Assembly: GCA_003972865.1 (NCBI GenBank)
Contig: QOAX01000258.1
Coordinates: 1 to 10,664, forward strand
Origin: Verrucomicrobiota bacterium
GTDB lineage: Bacteria; Verrucomicrobiota; Verrucomicrobiia; Limisphaerales; UBA1096
Length of the DNA: 10,664 bases
Direction of reading: 5' to 3'
The notes under the pieces were generated by a model, which searched no databases, was not told where the DNA came from, and saw only the letters and a program-made list of their open reading frames with translations. The first letter of the stretch is position 1. The number at the start of each line of letters is the position of its first letter. Shown piece by piece: positions 7,056 through 10,664 of this stretch. The translations under genes and the position numbers were made by a program.

Positions 7056-7059
7056 GTAT
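7035..7059. promoter_or_regulatory. IscR type 1-like operator
   Basis: The core GACTAATTTAGTC (7041-7053) is an inverted repeat of GACTAA around a single T. Read on the minus strand, the 25 bp begin ATACTTGACT, continue AAATT, then AGTCGGG. They match the E. coli IscR type 1 consensus (ATASYYGACT, RWWWY, AGTCRRSTAT) as I recall it at 23 of 25 positions, failing only in the last three bases. The position over the -35 box of an Rrf2 gene is the expected one for autorepression. Confidence 0.7.
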
Positions 7060-7076
7060 TGTTTGAAGGGACATAA

Positions 7077-7127
7077 GACACGGATTTCACGGATGAACAC
7101 AGATTGATAATCCGTGAAATCCGTGTC
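7077..7127. repeat. Dispersed inverted repeat, GACACGGAT family, copy 2
   Basis: Perfect 18-bp arms, GACACGGATTTCACGGAT (7077-7094) and its complement (7110-7127), flank a 15-nt loop. The element lies between the glyoxalase-like gene, whose stop is 12 bp away at 7140, and the promoter of the Rrf2 gene. The hairpin could end the glyoxalase transcript. It is the fuller copy of the element at 6508-6540. Confidence 0.85.
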
Positions 7128-7139
7128 CCTACTTGAACC

Positions 7140-7526
7140 TTACTTCGCAATCTCGATCAGTTCGATCTCGTAGCCCTCGGGGGCGTCAATGAAGGCGAAG
7201 CCGCCGCCCGCTTCCTTCATTGTGGGACCGTCGGAGTACTCCATGCTTATCGAGGCCAGGTGCTTACCGAATTCTTCCAAGCTATCCACCTCGAAGGCCA
7301 GATGCGTGAGATCCTCCTGCACCTCCACCGGGCCGCTGTTGGGGAAATAACAAATCTCGACGGTCTCCTCGCTCTCGGGCGCCTTGAGAAAGGCCAACTC
7401 GGAGCCGCGCGGTGACTTGTGCCTCCGCACCTCCTCCAGCCCGAGGACGTTTTTGTAAAACTCGACGGTCTGCTCGAGGTCGTTTACGCGGTAGCGGGTG
7501 TGCAATAGTTTTTTTGCCAATGCCAT
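7140..7526 (-). CDS. gloA: Glyoxalase I-type VOC protein (lactoylglutathione lyase)
   Basis: Glyoxalase I converts the hemithioacetal of methylglyoxal and glutathione (or another thiol) to S-lactoyl-thiol in the cytoplasm. The 128-residue product is a single VOC unit pair of normal length. Its start, LLHTRYRVNDLEQTVEFYKNVLG, and its end, FAFIDAPEGYEIELIE, are typical of GloA. All four expected metal ligands can be placed: His9, Glu57, His75 and Glu122 (E. coli His5, Glu56, His74, Glu122). ATG 7524-7526 was chosen over an ATG at 7565 because homology begins at MALAKKLLHTRY and a promoter lies just upstream. Whether this organism uses glutathione cannot be seen here, so another VOC lyase is possible. 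It diverges from the methyltransferase gene. Confidence 0.9.
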   Translation of the reverse strand: MALAKKLLHTRYRVNDLEQTVEFYKNVLGLEEVRRHKSPRGSELAFLKAPESEETVEICYFPNSGPVEVQEDLTHLAFEVDSLEEFGKHLASISMEYSDGPTMKEAGGGFAFIDAPEGYEIELIEIAK

Positions 7527-7536
7527 AACGCCGCGC

Positions 7537-7565
7537 AGCGTACCAAGCCAGCCGCGACGGGCCAA
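7537..7565 (-). promoter_or_regulatory. Candidate promoter of the glyoxalase gene
   Basis: TTGGCC (7560-7565) and TACGCT (7537-7542) are 17 bp apart, with the -10 box ending 10 nt before ATG 7526. It is weak by itself (4/6 and 3/6 to consensus) but follows the layout of five other promoters here. The -35 box is part of a partial GGCCAAGCG palindrome copy. Confidence 0.35.
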
Positions 7566-7577
7566 GCGCGGGCCAGC

Positions 7578-7606
7578 TTGTCATCTGGGCTCGCCGAGGG
7601 TAGGTT
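7578..7606 (+). promoter_or_regulatory. Candidate promoter of the methyltransferase gene
   Basis: TTGTCA (7578-7583, 5/6) and TAGGTT (7601-7606) are 17 bp apart. The -10 box ends 7 nt before ATG 7614, so the transcript would start at or beside the start codon. It is divergent from the glyoxalase promoter 12 bp away. Confidence 0.5.
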
Positions 7607-7613
7607 CACCCGC

Positions 7614-8396
7614 ATGCACCACCAATTGATTTGCCCCGCGATCGCCGCCGCCTTTTTTGCGCTTGGCCATTGCTCCCCCGCGCTTGGCCAATCAGCCACC
7701 AACGCCAAGGGCGTCCGAGCTGATCCCGAGAACCCGCGCTACACGCACCGCGCGCAGCACAGCCGCGACGGCATTGGCAAATTCTACATGGGCCGCGAGA
7801 TCGCCCACGTGATGGGGCACCTCGGTGCCGGCTGGCTCGAGCGCCCGTCGCGCGAGGTCGAGGAGAAACCGCAGACACTCATCAGGTCGCTCAAACTTAA
7901 GAAGGGTGACAACGTGGCGGACATCGGCGTCGGCACAGGATACTTCGCGCGACGCATCGCTCGAGTCATCGGCCCTAAGGGCACAGTGTATGGGGTCGAC
8001 ATCCAGCCAGAGATGCTTGAGTTGCTCGCACAGAACCTCGGGAAGCTCGGGATAAAAAATGTGAAGGGCGTGCTCGGCACGATCAGGAATCCCAACCTGC
8101 CGGCGAACAGTATCGACCTCACGCTGATGGTCGATGTGTACCACGAGTTTTCGCACCCGCACGAGATGCTGCAGAACATCTGCCACGCACTGAAGCCGGG
8201 CGGGCGGATCGCGTTTGTCGAGTATCGGATGGAGGATCCCAACGTGCCGATCAAGCTACTGCACAAAATGTCGCAACTGCAGGTGATGAAAGAGGCCACC
8301 CCACATCCGCTCGAGTGGGTGGAGACGATCTCCGCCCTCCCGCGCCAACACGTCATCGTGTTCAAGAAAACCGTCGCAACACCGGCTGCGAAATAG
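7614..8396 (+). CDS. Exported class I SAM-dependent methyltransferase
   Basis: The product has 260 residues. ATG 7614 gives a signal peptide-like N-terminus (about residues 1-27: ICPAIAAAFFALG core, then PALGQSA); an ATG at 7578 would overlap the promoter and was rejected. The Rossmann methyltransferase fold is clear. Motif I is VADIGVGTGYFARRIA with DIGVGTG at 103-109, and an acidic residue sits at the end of beta 2 (GVDIQPEML, Asp129). A later strand is DLTLMVDVYHEF, followed by LKPGGRIAFVEYR, the UbiE/COQ5-like post-motif. The substrate is unknown. Export is odd because SAM is cytoplasmic, though secreted or lipidated methyltransferases of this type do turn up in annotations of related phyla. 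No proper lipobox is seen at Cys20 (LGHC). Two palindrome-type copies encode ALGH and ALGQ in the signal peptide. It converges on folK. Confidence 0.85.
   Translation: MHHQLICPAIAAAFFALGHCSPALGQSATNAKGVRADPENPRYTHRAQHSRDGIGKFYMGREIAHVMGHLGAGWLERPSREVEEKPQTLIRSLKLKKGDNVADIGVGTGYFARRIARVIGPKGTVYGVDIQPEMLELLAQNLGKLGIKNVKGVLGTIRNPNLPANSIDLTLMVDVYHEFSHPHEMLQNICHALKPGGRIAFVEYRMEDPNVPIKLLHKMSQLQVMKEATPHPLEWVETISALPRQHVIVFKKTVATPAAK
7659..7691. repeat. Two iterated palindrome copies in the methyltransferase signal peptide
   Basis: GCGCTTGGCCAT (7659-7670, one mismatch in the core) and CGCTTGGCCAA (7681-7691, exact core) lie 21 bp apart in the same frame and encode ALGH and ALGQ at the end of the signal peptide. 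Confidence 0.6.
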
Positions 8397-8408
8397 GCAA
8401 ACTGATTC

Positions 8409-8460
8409 AACCGCGAATTCACGCAAATGAATTAGTGTTTATTCGCGTTCATTAGTGGTT
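8409..8460. repeat. Dispersed imperfect inverted repeat, AACC...GGTT family
   Basis: This 52-bp element begins AACCGCGAATTCACGCAAAT and ends with the imperfect complement, CGCGTTCATTAGTGGTT. The left and right 23-nt arms agree at about 17 positions around a 6-nt centre. It fills the gap between convergent methyltransferase and folK genes, starting 12 nt after the methyltransferase stop, and supplies the last eight residues and stop codon of folK. Its sequence differs from the GACACGGAT family but its size and placement are similar. Confidence 0.65.
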
Positions 8461-8944
8461 CAGTTTTCAGAACTTCTCCCGCTTGGCCAAGCGCTGCCAG
8501 AAGTTCGGCGACGGTTTTTTGTTGGCCGGGCAGCACCAAACCGGGGGCGATCTCGTCGAGCGGGGCGAGGACGAAGGCACGCTGGTGGGCGCGCGGATGC
8601 GGCAGGGTCAGCGTAGGCGTGGCGCGCGTTTCAATACCGAAGGCGATCAGGTCGAGGTCGATCACGCGCGGCGCGTTGGCCAAGCCGGAGCGGGTGCGGC
8701 CCAACCGGGCCTCGAGCGCCAAGAGATCGTCAAGCAGCGACTCCGGCGTGGCGCCGGGTTTCGGTTGCAGGCCAAGCGCGGCGTTGAGGAACGACGGTGA
8801 GCCGGGCGGACAATCGACCGGCTCGGTCCGCCAAAGCGACGAGCCAAGTGCCCGGGCACTCGACCAGCCGGCGATCTCGGCGGCCGCCTCGCGCAACGTC
8901 GCGGCGGCATCGCCGAGGTTCCCACCCAGCGCCACAAAGGCCAT
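8432..8944 (-). CDS. folK: 6-hydroxymethyl-dihydropterin pyrophosphokinase (HPPK)
   Basis: HPPK transfers pyrophosphate from ATP to 6-hydroxymethyl-7,8-dihydropterin, the step before dihydropteroate synthase in folate synthesis. The product has 170 residues from ATG 8942-8944 (MAFVALGGNLGD), near the usual 155-180. Visible family motifs are FVALGGNLGD at 3-12, PVDCPPGSPSFLNAALGL, and RVIDLDLIAFG at 93-103 with the Mg-binding Asp96 and Asp98, followed by LPHPRAHQRAFVLAPLDEIAPGLVLPG. A longer frame to 9142 was rejected because it crosses the trpF start. C-terminal residues LKTEPLMNANKH look unrelated to the family, and the last eight are encoded by a dispersed repeat. A 14-bp palindrome at 8480-8493 encodes ALGQA just before this tail. 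It stands alone, without folB or folP, and diverges from trpF. No clear promoter was found. Confidence 0.95.
   Translation of the reverse strand: MAFVALGGNLGDAAATLREAAAEIAGWSSARALGSSLWRTEPVDCPPGSPSFLNAALGLQPKPGATPESLLDDLLALEARLGRTRSGLANAPRVIDLDLIAFGIETRATPTLTLPHPRAHQRAFVLAPLDEIAPGLVLPGQQKTVAELLAALGQAGEVLKTEPLMNANKH
8480..8493. repeat. Iterated palindrome CGCTTGGCCAAGCG inside folK
   Basis: A perfect 14-bp palindrome identical to the intergenic copy at 3621-3634, encoding ALGQA near the C-terminus of FolK. Another core copy lies at 8676-8683 in the same gene (LAN frame). Confidence 0.75.
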
Positions 8945-9017
8945 CGACGGTTTGTCGCTCACGCGCTGTGTTTTGCCGTGCTCGACCCCGCGGCGCAACC
9001 CGAATCCGACACGAGCG

Positions 9018-9045
9018 TTGACACTTGGCTCCGACCGCATAGCGT
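9018..9045 (+). promoter_or_regulatory. Candidate promoter of trpF
   Basis: A perfect -35 box TTGACA (9018-9023) and TAGCGT (9040-9045) are 16 bp apart. The -10 box ends 8 nt before GTG 9054. The layout supports GTG 9054 as start and predicts a leaderless or nearly leaderless transcript. Confidence 0.55.
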
Positions 9046-9053
9046 CTTGCGCC

Positions 9054-9701
9054 GTGAGTGTGCGGGTAAAAATTTGCGGTATCACGTCGATGGAGGATGC
9101 GCGTGCAGCGGTCGGGGCCGGGGCGGACGCGCTTGGCTTCATGTTTTACGAGCCGAGCCCGCGCTGCATCACGCCGGAGCAGGCGGCGGCGATCATTGCC
9201 GAACTGCCGATGCATGTGGCGAAGGTCGGCGTGTTCGTCGATGCCGCCGAGGCCACCGTCCGCGCCGCCGCCGCCGCGGCCGGGCTGGACACGCTGCAAT
9301 TCCACGGTAGCGAGCCGCCGGAGTTTTGCGCTCGGTTCGAACTGCGGACGATCAAGGCGTTCCGGGTGAAGGACAGCGAGTCGCTTGGCCAACTGCCGAG
9401 CTACAAGACCGACGTGTGGCTGCTGGACAGTTACGTAAAGGGCGTACCTGGCGGAACTGGCGCACAATTCAACTGGGACTTGGCCGTGGAGGCCAAGCGG
9501 CTGGGCCGCCCGATCCTGCTCGCCGGCGGGCTCACGCCGGAAAACGTCGGCGAGGCGGTTGGCCAGGTTGCGCCATTCGGGCTCGACGTGTCGAGCGGCG
9601 TCGAGGCGTCCCCCGGCCGGAAGGATGCCGCCAAGGTCGCCGCGCTCATCGCCAACGCCAAGGGCACGGCAACCGCCGAGGGACTCTGGGCCGGGTGTTG
9701 A
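9054..9701 (+). CDS. trpF: Phosphoribosylanthranilate isomerase (TrpF)
   Basis: TrpF isomerises N-(5-phosphoribosyl)anthranilate to CdRP, the third step of tryptophan synthesis from chorismate. The 215 residues show the whole TIM-barrel series. VRVKICGIT has the catalytic-type Cys8. Next come GADALGFMFYEPSPRCITPEQA, KVGVFVD, LDTLQFHGSEPPEFC, IKAFRVK, and VWLLDSYVKGVPGGTGAQFNW with the catalytic-type Asp125. PILLAGGLTPENV and the phosphate-binding LDVSSGVEASPGRKD complete the barrel. No in-frame ATG exists near the homology start; GTG 9054 is preferred by its promoter spacing, and GTG 9060 is an alternative. It is not in a trp operon: folK diverges on one side and a CotH gene follows 85 bp later. 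Residues 111-113 (LGQ) come from a copy of the palindrome core. Confidence 0.96.
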   Translation: MSVRVKICGITSMEDARAAVGAGADALGFMFYEPSPRCITPEQAAAIIAELPMHVAKVGVFVDAAEATVRAAAAAAGLDTLQFHGSEPPEFCARFELRTIKAFRVKDSESLGQLPSYKTDVWLLDSYVKGVPGGTGAQFNWDLAVEAKRLGRPILLAGGLTPENVGEAVGQVAPFGLDVSSGVEASPGRKDAAKVAALIANAKGTATAEGLWAGC

Positions 9702-9786
9702 GTTTTTGAGTCGATTCGGTAACTTTGCCGCCTCCCGGCGCGTACTGCATTGCGGCTTGTGCCCCCGGATCAATCCATCACTGACC

Positions 9787-10664
9787 ATGAACCTTACTTT
9801 TCTAAAAACCGCGGCCGCTGGCTTGGCCGCGTTCATGTTGGCGGCCACCGGCTCGGCTGCGGGCAAAAAGCTGACGCTCGACGAACTGTTCCCGGCCGAC
9901 CGCGTGCTCGACGTGCAAATCACCGTTGACGGGAAAGACTGGGACACCATCCGCCACCAGTCGCGCAACTTCGTCTCGGCGCTGCACGAGAAGCGCAAGA
10001 CGGAACCGATCGACGGCCCGTACCATTACGTGGATGCCGACGTGACGATCGACGGCGTGAAATTTGGAAAGGTCGGGCTTCGCAAGAAGGGATTCATCGG
10101 CTCGCAGAGCACCAGCCGGCCGTCGCTCAAGATCAAGCTGAACCACACCGACAAGGAGCGGAACATCGGCGGCTTGACCAACCTGACGATGAACAACAAC
10201 AAGCAGGACGGCAGCATCGTCAGCCAGTACATGGGGTACGCGATTTTCAACGCCGCCGGCTCGACGGCGCCGCGCTGCGCCTTCGCCAAAGTGACGGTCA
10301 ACGGCAAAAACCTCGGCATCTACTCGCACGTGGAGTCGGTGCGCGCGCCGCTGCTGGAGCGCGGGTTCGGCAATGCCGGGGGCACGCTGTACGAGGGAAC
10401 GGTGGTGGATTTTTACGAGGGCTGGGAGGGCAGCTTCGAGCGCAAACGCGGCGACGACAAGCCCGCCCGCGAAAAAATACGGCAATTGACCCAGCTGCTC
10501 GAGAGCGATGAAGTGAGCGAGGAGGCCATTGGCGAGCTGGTTGACCTCGACTCGTTTTACAAATTCTGGGCCATCGAGGGGCTGCTTGGTTTTTGGGACG
10601 GCTACTCCGGCAACGCGAACAACTTTTTCTTCTATCTCAACCCGAAGACAGACAAGTTCCACTT
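9787..10664 (+). CDS. Exported CotH-kinase family protein (C-terminus off window)
   Basis: ATG 9787 opens a frame still open at the right edge, giving 292 visible residues. Residues 1-25 are a signal peptide (FLKTAAAGLAAFMLAATGSAAG), so the protein is exported. An N-terminal strand region follows (VLDVQITVDGKDWDTIR). The CotH signatures are VGLRKKGFIGSQSTSRPSLKIKLNH, LTNLTMNNNKQDGSIVSQYMGYAIFNAAG at about 129-157, and VTVNGKNLGIYSHVESV. GFWDGYSGNANNFFFYLNP follows at about 269-286. The family is named for the Bacillus spore-coat kinase CotH; secreted relatives are common in Planctomycetes and Verrucomicrobia, often as multidomain surface proteins, and their substrates are mostly unknown. There is no Shine-Dalgarno sequence and no promoter I trust. 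The 85-bp gap from trpF allows readthrough or a separate promoter. Confidence 0.88.
   Translation, partial: MNLTFLKTAAAGLAAFMLAATGSAAGKKLTLDELFPADRVLDVQITVDGKDWDTIRHQSRNFVSALHEKRKTEPIDGPYHYVDADVTIDGVKFGKVGLRKKGFIGSQSTSRPSLKIKLNHTDKERNIGGLTNLTMNNNKQDGSIVSQYMGYAIFNAAGSTAPRCAFAKVTVNGKNLGIYSHVESVRAPLLERGFGNAGGTLYEGTVVDFYEGWEGSFERKRGDDKPAREKIRQLTQLLESDEVSEEAIGELVDLDSFYKFWAIEGLLGFWDGYSGNANNFFFYLNPKTDKFH

Noticed and set aside
8619..9053. N-terminal extension of TrpF from ATG 8619
   Set aside because: It would be antisense to most of folK and has no TrpF homology; the family start is at VRVKICGIT and a promoter lies just before GTG 9054.
8945..9142. N-terminal extension of FolK to ATG 9142
   Set aside because: It crosses the divergent trpF promoter and start; HPPK homology begins at MAFVALGGNLGD.
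9702..9786. Terminator or promoter between trpF and the CotH gene
   Set aside because: Only a weak 4-bp stem (GCCG/CGGC near 9729) with no T-tract, and no convincing -35/-10 pair.
8730..9998. 422-codon minus-strand frame across trpF and the start of the CotH gene
   Set aside because: It covers three genes supported by homology and a promoter; its translation is Arg/Ala-rich shadow sequence.
9802..10662. 286-codon minus-strand frame opposite the CotH gene
   Set aside because: The plus frame has a signal peptide and CotH motifs; the minus translation has no recognisable family.
1..10664. CRISPR array, toxin-antitoxin pair, prophage or transposase
   Set aside because: There are no regularly spaced direct repeats, no small gene pair outside the assigned genes, and no integrase or transposase motif on either strand.

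Overview
The window is GC-rich, gene-dense bacterial chromosome and contains no tRNA, rRNA, CRISPR array, transposase or integrase. The gene content and style suggest Verrucomicrobiota, perhaps a Pedosphaera/Limisphaerales-like environmental lineage. The clues are an ECF sigma factor with a zinc-free anti-sigma factor and a DUF3106-like exported protein, a CotH-family secreted protein, an exported SAM methyltransferase, a stand-alone GlnD, and short dispersed inverted repeats between genes. This placement is inference from style; no marker gene proves it.

Left part (1-3601, all minus strand): an apparent operon reading right to left. It runs sigma factor, membrane anti-sigma factor, exported DUF3106-like helical-repeat protein, lgt (prolipoprotein diacylglyceryl transferase), then an exported metallo-beta-lactamase-fold protein cut by the window edge. 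Spacings are 49, 4, 8 and 66 bp. Together they look like an envelope-stress or envelope-maturation unit under its own sigma factor.

Middle part (3602-7526): glnD (PII uridylyltransferase/uridylyl-removing enzyme) diverges from the sigma operon. It meets head-on an Rrf2-family Fe-S regulator that carries a near-consensus IscR type 1 operator over its own promoter. Next is a glyoxalase I-type protein with all four metal ligands.

Right part (7527-10664): an exported class I methyltransferase, divergent from the glyoxalase gene, converges on folK (folate synthesis). folK diverges from trpF (tryptophan synthesis). A CotH-family protein with a signal peptide runs off the right edge.

Three patterns cut across the genes. 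(1) The palindrome CGCTTGGCCAAGCG or its core TTGGCCAA occurs at least eleven times, mostly inside genes, where chance would give far less than one. (2) Short inverted repeats of two families sit at gene 3' ends and supply the last codons and stop codons of glnD and folK. (3) Six genes have a TTGNNN / 16-17 bp / TANNNT promoter whose -10 box lies only 7-10 nt before the start codon, with no Shine-Dalgarno sequence, which points to leaderless or nearly leaderless mRNAs. I see no obvious new defence or mobile system; these three patterns and the IscR-like operator are the most interesting content.
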